From contig CAMBBS010000011.1 in NCBI GenBank assembly GCA_945863875.1, forward strand, positions 54,211 through 118,210: a stretch of 64,000 bases of DNA. The letters are read 5' to 3'. Shown one piece after another: positions 8,745-17,669 of this stretch (its first letter is position 1; each line of letters begins with the position of its first letter). The translations under genes and the position numbers were made by a program. The DNA is from Desulfopila aestuarii DSM 18488 (GTDB lineage: Bacteria; Desulfobacterota; Desulfobulbia; Desulfobulbales; Desulfocapsaceae). The notes beneath the pieces were generated by a model. That model worked only from the letters and a program-made list of their open reading frames with translations. It was not told where the DNA came from and searched no databases.

Positions 8745-10655
8745 TCACCTCGGTGCTCTCAACTTGAACATGACAGTGGCCAGCGGCGGCAATACCAGCG
8801 GCAGCGATTGCGGATGCCCGTGCACCGCTATCGGCTCGGTGGCCAGCCCGCCATTATTGCCCACGTTACTCCCCCAATAGTAGTCGGAATCACTATTGAA
8901 AATCTCCCGATAGTAACCGGGTTCCGGTACGCCAATCCGGTAACTATGCCAGGGAACCGGGGTAAAGTTCGAGACGATGACAAGAAATTCATCAGAGGAT
9001 ACGGCTTTGCGCATACAAGACAGGACGCTGTTATCCGTGTCATTGGCGTCGATCCATCGAAAACCGCTCTCGGTAAAATCATTTTCATGGAGAGCCGGTT
9101 CGTTTCGGTAGAGTTTATTCAAGTCCTGAACGGTTCGCTGCAGCCCCAGGTGATTGGGGGCCTGCAGGGCTGCCCATTCCAGGCCGGTGTCGAAGTTCCA
9201 TTCCTGCCACTGGCCAAACTCACATCCCATGAACATGAGCTTTTTCCCGGGGTGGGCCCACATGAAGCCGTAGTACGCCCGCAGATTGGCAAATTTCTGC
9301 CATTCGTCCCCGGCCATCTTGTTCAGCAGCGCGCCTTTGCCGTGCACCACCTCGTCGTGCGAGAGCGGCAGGATGAAGTTTTCATTGAACGCATAGAGCA
9401 GGCCGAAGGTCATGTCATTCTGGTGATATTTGCGATGGATCGGATCCTTGCGCATATAGCCGAGGGTATCGTGCATCCAGCCCATATTCCACTTCAGACT
9501 GAAGCCGAGGCCGCCGGTATAGGTCGGCCGGGAAACCATCGGCCAGGAGGTCGACTCCTCGGCCATGGTCAAGACACCCGGGAAGACGCCGTGGACGACC
9601 TCGTTCATTTTACGCAGAAAGCTGATGGCCTCAAGATTTTCCCGTCCGCCGTAGCGGTTCGGCAGCCACTGTCCATCTTCCCGCGAGTAATCGAGGTAAA
9701 GCATCGAGGCCACCGCATCGACGCGCAGCCCGTCAAAATGGTATTTGTCAATCCAGAACAAGGCGTTGGAAATAAGAAAGGCCCGGACCTCGTTGCGCCC
9801 GTAGTTGAAGATCATCGTTCCCCAATCCTGGTGTTCCCCCTGCCGGGGATCGGTGTGGGCGTAGAGATGGGTGCCGTCAAAAAAATTCAGGCCGGCGCCA
9901 TCTTTCGGAAAATGGGCGGGGACCCAATCGAGAATAACGGCCAGGCCGTGGTGGTGGCACTGGTCGATGAAATACATCAGATCCTCCGGCGTGCCAAAAC
10001 GGCTGGTGGGGGCATAAAAGCCCAGTACCTGATAGCCCCAGGAAGCATCAAAAGGATACTCGGTGATGGGCAGCAGTTCGAGGTGCGTGTAGCCCATGGC
10101 CACCACGTAGGGGATGAGTTGATCGGCGAGTTCGCGATAGCTCAGATAGCGAGAACCCCATTTTTCATCCGGCACCCGGCGCCAGGAGCTCAAATGCACT
10201 TCATAGATGGAGATCGGCCGGTCCAGAGCCTGTTGCCTGCCCCGGCGCTTGACCCAATCCGCATCCGACCATTGATAGCGGTCCAGATCGGCCACCACGG
10301 AGGCAGTCTTAGGCCGCAGCTCCATGGCAAAGCCGTAGGGGTCGGCCTTTTCAAAACTCTCGCCCGCCTGGCTGACAATGCGGTATTTGTAAACGGTAAA
10401 TTCCTCCAGCCGGGGCACAAAAAGGGTCCAGATGCCGCTGTTGCTGGAGGCAAGCGGATGACTTGTACCATGCCAACCATTCAAATCGCCCATCAGGTAC
10501 ACTTCGCGGGCATTGGGCGCCCACACGGCAAAATGCACCCCTTTTGCACCGTTCATCTCAACCAGATGCGCCCCCATTTTTTCGTAGGTCCGCTCGTGGC
10601 TTCCTTCACCGATGAGATATTGATCAAAGTCGCTTAAAATGGTTGTCGCATGCAT
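8745..10655 (-). CDS. glgB: 1,4-alpha-glucan branching enzyme
   Basis: 636 residues. It transfers short alpha-1,4 chains to O6 of glucose to make the branches of glycogen. An N-terminal CBM48 domain (about 20-120) is followed by the GH13 barrel, with the nucleophile D313 in GLRVDAV, the acid E366 in TMAEEST and the transition-state pair H433-D434 in [13 protein letters not shown]; the all-beta C-terminal domain completes it. The ATG at 10655 has AAGGAG at ideal spacing, so an in-frame upstream ATG at 10754 that would overlap rlmB is rejected. Length is that of group 2 branching enzymes lacking the extra N1 domain. It lies 58 bases behind rlmB, with no other glycogen gene in the window. Confidence 0.96.
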   Translation of the reverse strand: MHATTILSDFDQYLIGEGSHERTYEKMGAHLVEMNGAKGVHFAVWAPNAREVYLMGDLNGWHGTSHPLASSNSGIWTLFVPRLEEFTVYKYRIVSQAGESFEKADPYGFAMELRPKTASVVADLDRYQWSDADWVKRRGRQQALDRPISIYEVHLSSWRRVPDEKWGSRYLSYRELADQLIPYVVAMGYTHLELLPITEYPFDASWGYQVLGFYAPTSRFGTPEDLMYFIDQCHHHGLAVILDWVPAHFPKDGAGLNFFDGTHLYAHTDPRQGEHQDWGTMIFNYGRNEVRAFLISNALFWIDKYHFDGLRVDAVASMLYLDYSREDGQWLPNRYGGRENLEAISFLRKMNEVVHGVFPGVLTMAEESTSWPMVSRPTYTGGLGFSLKWNMGWMHDTLGYMRKDPIHRKYHQNDMTFGLLYAFNENFILPLSHDEVVHGKGALLNKMAGDEWQKFANLRAYYGFMWAHPGKKLMFMGCEFGQWQEWNFDTGLEWAALQAPNHLGLQRTVQDLNKLYRNEPALHENDFTESGFRWIDANDTDNSVLSCMRKAVSSDEFLVIVSNFTPVPWHSYRIGVPEPGYYREIFNSDSDYYWGSNVGNNGGLATEPIAVHGHPQSLPLVLPPLATVMFKLRAPR

Positions 10656-10713
10656 GGTTTTCTCCTTCTGGTCGAGCGTGGGGTAAAAAGAGTCTGACGG
10701 ACGGCAAGGTTCG

Positions 10714-11532
10714 TTACTTGCCTGGTGCGGCCATGCTCTGTCGCATGGCCTCAAAGAGAATCACCGCTGCGGCAACGGAACTATTCAACGAATCAAGACT
10801 GCCGGCCATGGGAATAGAGAGCAGCACATCGCATTCTTTTTTCACCAGCGGCCGGATGCCCTTCCCTTCGCCGCCAACGACCAGACAGGCGGGCACCGTT
10901 AAATCCGTCTGATAGAGGGAATGGGCGTCGGCATCTTTTACCGCGCCAAAGATCCACAAACCAGCTTTTTTCAAATCTTTCAGAGCACTCACCAGATTGG
11001 TGACCTGGCAGATATCAATGTGCGACATGGCGCCGGCGGATGACTTTGCCGCAGTCCCGCCAAGCGGCGCCGAACGTTCCCGGGTGACCAGGACGCCAGC
11101 AGCACCGGAGGCCAGTGCGGAACGTATGATGGCCCCGAGGTTATGCGGGTCCTGCAGGGTGTCGCAGACCATCAGACGGACGTTTTCACCGGCGGCGATA
11201 CGACCCTTCAGCTTCTCCACCAGGTCATCAAAGGCCATCAGCGGTGTTCCGCTGATTCGGGCAATAACCCCCTGATGCCGCACCTGCTCACTCCCCTCGC
11301 CGGTGATACGCAACGATTCGACGAAGGTAAGTTTAACACCGTGTTGCCGGGCCTTTTCGATAATTTCTTCGATCTTCCCTCCCCGCCGGTCTTTCTGCAA
11401 GATGATTTCGGTAAATCGATCGGCCTCTTTCCCTAGACCCTCGAATACCGGATGCACCCCCCACAACAGATCTTCACTCAAGCGAATACTTTTTTCTCCC
11501 GACGGTTTCTGTCCCGCGCCCTGTTTTTTCAT
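10714..11532 (-). CDS. rlmB: 23S rRNA (guanosine-2'-O-)-methyltransferase RlmB, TrmH/SpoU family
   Basis: 272 residues. An N-terminal SpoU substrate-binding domain (about 22-95, starting [12 protein letters not shown]) precedes a SPOUT knot methyltransferase. The three SpoU motifs are present: [27 protein letters not shown] and [17 protein letters not shown]. RlmB methylates the ribose of G2251 in the peptidyl-transferase P loop of 23S rRNA; other SpoU members modify other sites, so the exact target is family-based. The start overlaps the gmk stop by four bases (ATGA), showing translational coupling. Confidence 0.9.
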   Translation of the reverse strand: MKKQGAGQKPSGEKSIRLSEDLLWGVHPVFEGLGKEADRFTEIILQKDRRGGKIEEIIEKARQHGVKLTFVESLRITGEGSEQVRHQGVIARISGTPLMAFDDLVEKLKGRIAAGENVRLMVCDTLQDPHNLGAIIRSALASGAAGVLVTRERSAPLGGTAAKSSAGAMSHIDICQVTNLVSALKDLKKAGLWIFGAVKDADAHSLYQTDLTVPACLVVGGEGKGIRPLVKKECDVLLSIPMAGSLDSLNSSVAAAVILFEAMRQSMAAPGK

Positions 11533-12143
11533 GTGATCACCCGCCCGCTGATAGGTTTGCCGGATGGCAGCCGATGGCCCCTGGCCCGTTCCGCCAAAAT
11601 GATGGCCGTCAGAAGATTAATTGCCTCATCAATGGAATCGTTGATGATCAAATATTCATAGGCGGCGGCGGCGCGTATCTCGGTTGCCGCATTCTTCAGC
11701 CGCAGCCTGATTGTTTCCTCATTCTCCGTGCCTCGGCCGCGGAGCCTTTTTTCAAGTTCATCGAGATTCGGCGGTGCAATGAAGATATGCGTTGCCGCGG
11801 GCCGTCCTTTCCGGCGCAAGAGAGCGGCGCCCTGGACATCGATATCAAGGAGAACGTCCAGGCCGTTGTCCAGCTGGACACCTATGGCATCGGTGCTTGT
11901 TCCGTAAAGGTTGCCATGTACCTCGGCGTATTCAAGAAACGCTTCCCGTTGGATCATTGCTGAAAACTCGTCCCGGGGCACAAAATAGTAATCAACACCA
12001 TGCCGTTCTCCCGGTCGAGGCGCACGGGTCGTGTGCGAGATGGAAAAGACCAATCCGGAAGTATCGGCCATTACCCGTTTAAGCATCGTGGTCTTGCCCG
12101 TACCGGACGGCGCGGAAATGACAAACAATCGACCTGTGGTCAT
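11529..12143 (-). CDS. gmk: Guanylate kinase
   Basis: 204 residues, the normal length. It phosphorylates GMP or dGMP to the diphosphate with ATP. The Walker A loop is SAPSGTGKTT (10-19), followed by the GMP-binding segment SHTTRAPRPGE and YYFVPRDEF, and the LLDIDVQGA strand of the nucleotide-binding core. It ends with a four-base overlap into rlmB and begins 8 bases after the RemA-family gene, so remA-gmk-rlmB is very likely one transcript. The remA-gmk pairing is common in Firmicutes and Desulfobacterota. Confidence 0.96.
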   Translation of the reverse strand: MTTGRLFVISAPSGTGKTTMLKRVMADTSGLVFSISHTTRAPRPGERHGVDYYFVPRDEFSAMIQREAFLEYAEVHGNLYGTSTDAIGVQLDNGLDVLLDIDVQGAALLRRKGRPAATHIFIAPPNLDELEKRLRGRGTENEETIRLRLKNAATEIRAAAAYEYLIINDSIDEAINLLTAIILAERARGHRLPSGKPISGRVIT

Positions 12144-12151
12144 AGCTACTC

Positions 12152-12439
12152 CTAGGATTTTGCTTTTTGCTGTTCATAATGTGCAGCCAGGTTATGCTCA
12201 AGCTGGAGGGCCTGCATCCTCTGACTGATGGTATCGGGCTGTACGGAAGAGAGAATGATATGGTTAGATTCCATGACAAGAATTGATCTCGTCCGTCTGC
12301 CTTCGGTGACATCGACGAGCCGGCCTTCCATCTTCGCCACCTCTTTCAATTTTCGGGCCGGGGATGAACCGGTGTTAATGACAGCTACAATTTTTTCAAC
12401 TATTACGGTATTGCCGAAGCCGATGTTCAATAACTGCAT
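12152..12439 (-). CDS. remA: RemA family (DUF370) regulatory protein
   Basis: About 95 residues beginning MQLLNIGFGNTVIVEKIVAV, the near-invariant start of the RemA/DUF370 family, then the SSPARKLKEVAKMEGRLVD arginine-rich segment and GRRTRSILVMESNHIILS. In Bacillus subtilis RemA is a ring-forming DNA-binding protein that activates matrix genes; in Desulfobacterota its role is unknown. I chose the ATG at 12439 because family members begin there. A TTG six codons upstream (12457) has a somewhat better AAGG at seven bases and remains possible. It lies between yicC and gmk in the conserved yicC-remA-gmk order. Confidence 0.88.
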   Translation of the reverse strand: MQLLNIGFGNTVIVEKIVAVINTGSSPARKLKEVAKMEGRLVDVTEGRRTRSILVMESNHIILSSVQPDTISQRMQALQLEHNLAAHYEQQKAKS

Positions 12440-12601
12440 AGCGCACCATGAATTCAAAAGAGAACCTTACAGATCATTCCGGAGTCTGCGCTTGCCTCTT
12501 GCTGGTACAGGAGAATGTTCTGTGTCAAGGGAGGTGCCAAGGCTTTCTCTAAATTTACCGGGGTAAATCATAGTGATCTGCCCTTGTCATCTTCGACAAA
12601 A

Positions 12602-13483
12602 TTATTCAATATTCTGCACCTGCTCGCGCATCTTTTCCAGCTCACTCTTCAAGTCGACAGTGAGATGGGCCACCGTCGCGTCGTTTATCTTCGACGCCAG
12701 GGTATTTACCTCACGCAGGAATTCTTGAATGAGAAAATCAAGTTTACGCCCAATACCGTTACCTTCAGCAAGAAACAGGGTAAACTGGCCGATATGACAG
12801 CGCAGTCGAACGATCTCTTCGGTGACATCGGTTTTATCGGCCATCACCGCGATTTCCTGGGCGAGACGAGCCGGATCAAGCTGGACGTTTGTCAACAGTT
12901 TGTCCAGCCGTTCCTGCAGGTTTCTCTGCCGCTGTTCGAGCAATTCCGGAATATTTTTCTCAATGCCGGCGATGGTTTTTTCAAAAAAGTTTAACCGGCC
13001 TCGAAGATCCGCGGTTAACACCGCACCTTCCTGCGTCCTCATCGTATCACAACTTTTCAAGGCCACGTCAATGATTTTTTCCACCAGCTCCCACACGACA
13101 AGCACGTCTTCATCCTTCTGCTCCCGCACCAGAACGTCGGGATACGCAGCGAGAAGCTGGGCGGTTATCGTCTTTTCCAGGCCAAATTCCTCGGACAGGG
13201 TCTGCAGGGCATCCCTGTACCCGGCAGCCAGCGCCAGGTTCACTTTCACCTCCTGCTGGTCGGAAAAATCGCCGCTGACGGAAACAAGCAGGTCGACCCG
13301 ACCCCGCCCATGCATATCTTTAACTTTTTTGCTGATTTTCTCTTCCAGACAGGCATAGCCCCGCGGCAGTTTCATTTTCAGATCAAGATACCTGTTGTTG
13401 ACACACCTGACCTCGGCAGTCCAGACCCGACCACCTTTTTCCAACTCTCCCCGGCCAAAACCGGTCATACTTTTTATAGCCAC
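12602..13483 (-). CDS. yicC: YicC/YloC family endoribonuclease
   Basis: 293 residues, standard for the family. The N-terminal YicC domain opens with MAIKSMTGFGRGE and contains the conserved VRCVNNRYLDLKMKLP; the C-terminal DUF1732 domain holds RLRCHIGQF and the closing GRKLDFLIQEFLREVNTLASK. E. coli YicC is an RNase implicated in turnover of the small RNA RyhB. Gene order yicC-remA-gmk is conserved in many bacteria. It is transcribed in the same direction as remA, with about 160 bases between them, and is separated from the upstream ompH gene by a strong terminator. Confidence 0.93.
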   Translation of the reverse strand: MAIKSMTGFGRGELEKGGRVWTAEVRCVNNRYLDLKMKLPRGYACLEEKISKKVKDMHGRGRVDLLVSVSGDFSDQQEVKVNLALAAGYRDALQTLSEEFGLEKTITAQLLAAYPDVLVREQKDEDVLVVWELVEKIIDVALKSCDTMRTQEGAVLTADLRGRLNFFEKTIAGIEKNIPELLEQRQRNLQERLDKLLTNVQLDPARLAQEIAVMADKTDVTEEIVRLRCHIGQFTLFLAEGNGIGRKLDFLIQEFLREVNTLASKINDATVAHLTVDLKSELEKMREQVQNIE

Positions 13484-13515
13484 GCCCTCTCCCTCTATGC
13501 AAACCGTAAAAACAA

Positions 13516-13551
13516 CAAAACGATGTAGAAGGATACCCCTCTACATCGTTT
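13516..13551 (-). terminator. Intrinsic terminator after the OmpH-like gene
   Basis: A perfect 13-base-pair stem (AAAACGATGTAGA paired with its complement) with a ten-base loop. On the minus strand the 3' arm runs into a T-rich tract (TTTTGTTGTTTTT). It lies between the ompH stop at 13592 and the yicC start at 13483, so it should end the pal-ompH transcript before yicC. Confidence 0.85.
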
Positions 13552-13591
13552 TGCCAACGATCTTGCCAGTAAAACAAAACATTCCAGGAAA

Positions 13592-14125
13592 CTATTTTCC
13601 CGCCAATGCTCCATTCAGTTTCTTGACAATGGTATCGCTAATATCAATTTTTTTGTCAAAATAGACCACACCATTTTTAGAATCCATTATTGCCGTGTAG
13701 CCGTTATCTTTGCCATAGGTATTAACAACTGTTTCCAAAGCTTTGAGAATCGGCTCGAGTTCTTTATCCTGCAGGTTTTTCATCTCAAAACGGGCATCCT
13801 CGGTCTTTGCTTGAAGTTCCCTGCCGCTTTTTTGAAATTCTCGAACCTTCTCGTTCTTTTTCTCTTCACTCCAGGCAGAGCTTTTTTTCTTTATCTCTTC
13901 CTGCATTACTTTAAGTGCGTCTTCTTCCGCCTTGAAGCCCGATTGAAGTTGCTTCATCTTCACATCAAATCGACCTTTTGCCGCTTTGCCCGCCTCACAT
14001 TGAATAATGATTTTCTGAACATCCATAATACCGATTTTCAGGTCGGCGGCAAAGCAGCTGCTTGCCGCAAAACAAAACAGTGAAAAGATCAAGCCGGCCA
14101 GCAATTTTTTTTGAGATACCATCAT
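13592..14125 (-). CDS. OmpH/Skp family periplasmic chaperone
   Basis: 177 residues. A signal peptide of about 27 residues ends at CFAADLKIG; the mature protein is the typical Skp arrangement, a small beta core (LKIGIMDVQKII at the start, GYTAIMDSKNGVVYFDKKIDIS near the end) with two long charged helices between them, rich in Lys and Glu. Skp trimers hold unfolded outer-membrane proteins on their way to the BAM complex. It is 34 bases downstream of pal on the same strand and is followed by a strong terminator, so pal-ompH forms an envelope mini-operon. Confidence 0.9.
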   Translation of the reverse strand: MMVSQKKLLAGLIFSLFCFAASSCFAADLKIGIMDVQKIIIQCEAGKAAKGRFDVKMKQLQSGFKAEEDALKVMQEEIKKKSSAWSEEKKNEKVREFQKSGRELQAKTEDARFEMKNLQDKELEPILKALETVVNTYGKDNGYTAIMDSKNGVVYFDKKIDISDTIVKKLNGALAGK

Positions 14126-14159
14126 GTACTCCGAAAGATTTTAAAACGTCTACCTCTTT

Positions 14160-14675
14160 TTATTCTACAACAACAAAGTCCGCACGCCTGTTCTGTGCCC
14201 AGGAGAGTTCGTCATGGCCGAGGAGCAACATTCTCTCTTCCCCATAGCTGACGGTGCTCATCTTGGCTTCATCCACTCCAAGGTTGACCAAATATTTTTT
14301 GGCACTCAAGGCACGTCTTTCACCTAAGGCCATATTATATTCGTTCGTACCACGTGGGTCGCAGTTCCCCTCGATCCTTACATCGTAACCTTTCTGGTTT
14401 TTGAGAAACTCCGCGTTTACTTCAATACGTGCAACCTGGTCGTTTTTGACATCCGAAGAATCAAATTCAAAATAAACAGGGAGCATTCCTTCGGTCGTGC
14501 GGCCTTCGCTTATACCAAGGGATTTGGAATCAAGCGACTCGGTAGCCCCCATCGCATCGCCTTTTGCCTCTTGTACCATTGCCTGATCCGTGTCTTTTTT
14601 CGATCCACACCCAGACAAGGCCAAAAGAGAAACACAGAGCAACACCGGCAACAGAACTTTAACTTTTTGTACCAT
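14160..14675 (-). CDS. pal: Peptidoglycan-associated lipoprotein (OmpA-like)
   Basis: 171 residues. A lipoprotein signal ends in the lipobox LALSGC (Cys22). After a linker, residues about 65-170 form an OmpA-like peptidoglycan-binding domain with YFEFDSSDV, EGNCDPRGTNEYNMALGERR and the closing SWAQNRRADFVV. Pal tethers the outer membrane to the wall and works with TolB; no other tol gene is in the window. The ATG at 14675 has GGAGG at eight bases. It is transcribed away from the long divergent spacer at 14676-15150. Confidence 0.93.
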   Translation of the reverse strand: MVQKVKVLLPVLLCVSLLALSGCGSKKDTDQAMVQEAKGDAMGATESLDSKSLGISEGRTTEGMLPVYFEFDSSDVKNDQVARIEVNAEFLKNQKGYDVRIEGNCDPRGTNEYNMALGERRALSAKKYLVNLGVDEAKMSTVSYGEERMLLLGHDELSWAQNRRADFVVVE

Positions 14676-15150
14676 GACAAGAACCTCCAGAAGATCCTTT
14701 AAAATTTTTTACAACTTTACAACGGTAAATTATCGAAGCGACAATTGCAGTGAGCGACTTCCCTCATTGACAATTTCATCAAACAGCCCACTATACAAAT
14801 AACGGCCAAAAAATCAACTGCTTTTTATCATTCCCATTGACCAATTGGCAGAACCGTGCTTGCTTCAGCTGTCGCACAAGCGTTACAGCAAGCAACATCT
14901 CCCGCCGGGAGCGCAACAGCGTTGAAAGGTAATTTTTAGGTCACCGGGTGCAAATTTACCCTAGTGATTATTATACAATCAGATTATATAGCTCCTATGC
15001 AAACCCCAATAAGCGCAAATCAAATGTGCTTGAAAAATACCTTTGCGGGGTGGCCTTTTCGGTGTCACCTTATAAGCCAGAGGTGCCCCTAAGCAAGGAA
15101 AACAACGTGCCCATGTCCTTTTTGGAGATGACCATTATACGGAGATTTGA
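14676..15150. other. Divergent intergenic spacer, no gene recognised
   Basis: 475 bases between pal (minus) and the hypothetical gene at 15151 (plus). It is AT-rich, with several TATAAT-like boxes near 14965-15000 that could serve pal, and a small perfect inverted repeat CTCCCGCCGGGAG at 14899-14911. I see no open frame with a credible ribosome site and no tRNA-like fold. It should hold the promoters of both flanking genes, but none can be assigned with confidence. Confidence 0.5.
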
Positions 15151-15573
15151 ATGGCCAAAGTAAATATCAGCCCAAACAGAACCACAGACAAAACCATCCG
15201 CACCATTGATCGTAAGCGTGAACAGGAACGCCGCAAGATGTTTCAGCGAGCAAAAGATAATGCCCCGGAATTTGCTGCGAAACTCGTTCAGCGGCTTATC
15301 GACCGGGAGATAATCGACACGACATCCGTTTCCGCCATGCGTGAAGCCTTTGAAAATCAGCTGAATAAACTGGGCTATATAGAGGAGTTCGAGCTGCAGA
15401 TGAAGATTGCCCCTGTCCGAACGATTGCCCAGGATCCGAATGTGGTCAGTCTGTATTTCACCCAGTATATAGTGGAAGACCTCATCGAACATCCGGCAAT
15501 TAACGATATCTTTGGTGACGACCTGGAGATCTATCGAGCGGTAGATTCCGTTTTCAGGGTTCTCAGGCAATAG
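15151..15573 (+). CDS. Conserved-looking hypothetical protein, helical
   Basis: 140 residues, rich in charged residues and predicted helices, no signal peptide or membrane segment, no family that I recognise. The first 35 residues are strongly basic (TIDRKREQERRKMFQRAKD); the rest is acidic (for example IEHPAINDIFGDDLEIYRAVD). The ATG has GGAG six bases upstream. Its stop codon directly abuts the ATG of the radical SAM gene, so the two are translated together and may act together, perhaps as enzyme and partner (inference). Confidence 0.7.
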   Translation: MAKVNISPNRTTDKTIRTIDRKREQERRKMFQRAKDNAPEFAAKLVQRLIDREIIDTTSVSAMREAFENQLNKLGYIEEFELQMKIAPVRTIAQDPNVVSLYFTQYIVEDLIEHPAINDIFGDDLEIYRAVDSVFRVLRQ

Positions 15574-16863
15574 ATGGAACACCCGGCCAATTACCCTGCC
15601 CTTCTTTTTGCCGACGCGCAGGGCAATATTCTCGAATTTACCGGTCTCGACATGACCGGCATGAGCAATGGCAATTTCATTCGCCCGGCACTGGACGATA
15701 TAATTCCCCTGCCCGAAGGCAGTGATCTGTTTACCCTGCCGGGCCGTCTTCCCGTCGGGTGGGACCCAAGCACGGATGAACCCGCTCTCCTCAGCGAAAA
15801 TCCCTTTGAACCCGGCAAACCGGTTCTGGCGGTCGCCGCCTTTATGGCTCCGGCGCATACGGCAATTTTTTCCAGCAGCTACCAGACCCAAGCCGGCGGC
15901 CCGACCCTGCCGCTCTTTGCCTATACCGCAGTCGGCTGGTACCAAGACCGTTTCTGGGTCACCGGGTTTCGCAGCGACCCGGACAGACGCCAGGATGCCG
16001 ACCAATACCAACAGGCCGACGTCATCAAACGCACGAAAAAAAAACTTCGACTCTATAAAGACAACAGACTTGTCCAGCACCTGGGCAAATGTTGCCTCAC
16101 CTATGGCTGTCCTGCTGCCCGGAATTACTTTCTCGGTCGCTGGGAAGCTCCTCTGCCGACCTCGCCCGACTGCAACGCCCGCTGTCTCGGCTGCATTTCT
16201 TTGCAGCCATCCGGCTGCTGTCCTTCAACGCAGGACCGAATCACTTTTGTGCCAAGTGCAGGAGAAATAAGCCAAATCGCCATCTCGCACCTGGAGACAG
16301 CCGAAAATCCGATTGTCAGTTTTGGTCAGGGCTGCGAAGGTGAGCCGCTTTTGCAGGCGGGGGTTATTGAAAAAGCAATTGAACGCACCCGCCACAAGAC
16401 CTCCAGGGGCACAATTAACCTCAACTCAAACTCCAGCCTGCCGCTCAGTGTCAAGCGACTGGCGCAGGCCGGACTGGACAGCCTGCGGGTGAGCCTTAAT
16501 TCGGCACAGGAGAAATACTACAACCCCTACTACCGGCCGAAGAATTATACTTTTTCCGATGTCATGCAATCCATCGATGTCATGAAGGAAAATGGCCGTT
16601 TTGTCTCCCTGAACTACTTTATCCTCCCTGGATTTACCGACTCCGTACAGGAATTTGCCGCCCTGTGCGGCCTGATTAAAAATCATCCTCCCGATTTCAT
16701 CCAACTTCGCAACCTCAATATGGATCCGGAATGGTACCTGAGAAGCTTGGCCATTGCCGAAGATACGCAAACTCTGGGCATTCGCCACTGGTTTAAACTG
16801 CTGCAGCAGGAATTCCCTTCACTTCGTTTCGGCTATTTCAATCCACAGGTGGGCACAGTGTAA
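15574..16863 (+). CDS. Radical SAM protein
   Basis: 429 residues. The cluster-binding motif CNARCLGC (C200, C204, C207, CxxxCxxC) marks a radical SAM core over about residues 195-400, with GQGCEGEPLL and the LNSNSSLP and LDSLRVSLNSAQEKYYNPYYRP strands typical of the barrel. Before it lies a 190-residue N-terminal region of unknown kind, and extra cysteines occur at 173, 174, 179, 215 and 216, so a further metal site is possible. The substrate is not evident. The start abuts the preceding gene. A large stem-loop lies just downstream. Confidence 0.85.
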   Translation: MEHPANYPALLFADAQGNILEFTGLDMTGMSNGNFIRPALDDIIPLPEGSDLFTLPGRLPVGWDPSTDEPALLSENPFEPGKPVLAVAAFMAPAHTAIFSSSYQTQAGGPTLPLFAYTAVGWYQDRFWVTGFRSDPDRRQDADQYQQADVIKRTKKKLRLYKDNRLVQHLGKCCLTYGCPAARNYFLGRWEAPLPTSPDCNARCLGCISLQPSGCCPSTQDRITFVPSAGEISQIAISHLETAENPIVSFGQGCEGEPLLQAGVIEKAIERTRHKTSRGTINLNSNSSLPLSVKRLAQAGLDSLRVSLNSAQEKYYNPYYRPKNYTFSDVMQSIDVMKENGRFVSLNYFILPGFTDSVQEFAALCGLIKNHPPDFIQLRNLNMDPEWYLRSLAIAEDTQTLGIRHWFKLLQQEFPSLRFGYFNPQVGTV

Positions 16864-16893
16864 GCCTTCCCCAGCGGCGAAGGCGTGGTCAAA

Positions 16894-16969
16894 AAATAAC
16901 CTGGCCGGAAGAATGCCCGGAACGCCATAAGGATCCGCAACGAAATGGATATAAATGGCCGGGTTATTT
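16894..16969. repeat. Long inverted repeat with 50-base loop
   Basis: AAATAACCTGGCC at 16894-16906 pairs with GGCCGGGTTATTT at 16957-16969, 13 pairs with one G-T. The loop is about 50 bases. It could be a terminator for the radical SAM transcript with a large apical domain, or a small mobile palindrome; the sequence does not decide. The rest of 16864-17144 shows no gene. Confidence 0.5.
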
Positions 16970-17097
16970 CGTAACGGCTCCTCAGCTGTCCTCTCGTATT
17001 TCGCTCCATCAATTTTCTATCGCAGCCTGAAACTGTAACAGAGAAAGTCCGTTAGAGTTGTTTTTCCTTTCTTTTCTCTATATGATGGGATATGATG

Positions 17098-17135
17098 TCA
17101 AGTAATAAAGCTTATCAATATTTTTATTTACTTGA
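17098..17135 (+). promoter_or_regulatory. Inverted repeat over the fur leader, possible autoregulatory operator
   Basis: TCAAGTAATAAA at 17098-17109 and TTTATTTACTTGA at 17123-17135 are complementary apart from one bulged base. The repeat sits directly before, and partly overlaps, the ribosome site of the Fur-family gene. Fur and PerR proteins bind AT-rich inverted repeats and often control themselves, so this is a plausible operator, but the arms are more widely spaced than a classical Fur or PerR box. Confidence 0.4.
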
Positions 17136-17144
17136 GGTAACATC

Positions 17145-17561
17145 ATGGATCAATTACCAAATATGAGATTGACAACCCAGCGGCAAGTCATCCTGGAAGA
17201 GTTGGGGAAGGTGAAAACCCATCCGACCGCCAACGAAGTGTATGACATGGTGCGCAGGCGCTTACCGCGTATCGGCCTGGGTACGGTGTACCGAAACCTG
17301 GAACTCATGGCCGACAACGGCATTATCCTCAAGGTGGAAGTAGGGGGCACGCAGAAGAGATTCGATGCCACCGTAAAGCCCCACTATCATATCCGCTGCT
17401 CTGCATGTGGCAAGGTTAATGATATTGATATCGCCATTCAAGAACAGATAAACCAGGCTGCCGAAAATGCCAGCAATTATAAAATTCTTGGCCACCATAT
17501 AGAATTTTCAGGAATCTGCCGGGAATGTCTGGAAAAGAGCGAAGAAACATCGATTAATTGA
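17145..17561 (+). CDS. Fur family transcriptional regulator, PerR-like
   Basis: 138 residues. The winged-helix part (1-80) includes RLTTQRQVILEEL and the recognition segment GLGTVYRNLELMADNGII; the C-terminal dimer domain has HYHIRCSACGK and GICREC, giving the two CxxC pairs (C85/C88, C125/C128) of the structural zinc site. The overall pattern is nearer PerR than Fur, which would mean peroxide sensing through a metal, but the sensing metal cannot be set from sequence. GAGG before the ATG supports the start. It ends just before a bidirectional terminator. Confidence 0.88.
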   Translation: MDQLPNMRLTTQRQVILEELGKVKTHPTANEVYDMVRRRLPRIGLGTVYRNLELMADNGIILKVEVGGTQKRFDATVKPHYHIRCSACGKVNDIDIAIQEQINQAAENASNYKILGHHIEFSGICRECLEKSEETSIN

Positions 17562-17594
17562 TGGTTTTTTCGTTATCTTTTGTCGCACAACGAC

Positions 17595-17638
17595 AAAAAA
17601 AGGGGCTTGATCGTCTTTTCACGGTCAGGCCCCTTTTT
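17595..17638. terminator. Bidirectional terminator between fur-like gene and tyrS
   Basis: GGGGCTTGATCGT and ACGGTCAGGCCCC form a 13-pair stem with two G-T pairs and a six-base loop. It is preceded by a run of seven A and followed by five T, so it works on both strands, serving the converging fur-like gene and tyrS. Confidence 0.85.
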
Positions 17639-17669
17639 GGTCATGTTCAGCGGTATCTCCTGGCATCCC

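Noticed and set aside
8808..10637. 609-codon plus-strand open frame
   Set aside because: Antisense to glgB, whose catalytic motifs are intact. Long antisense frames are common in GC-rich third-position genes.
15070..16080. 336-codon minus-strand frame opposite the radical SAM gene
   Set aside because: No ribosome site or family match; the plus-strand genes have motifs and coupled starts.
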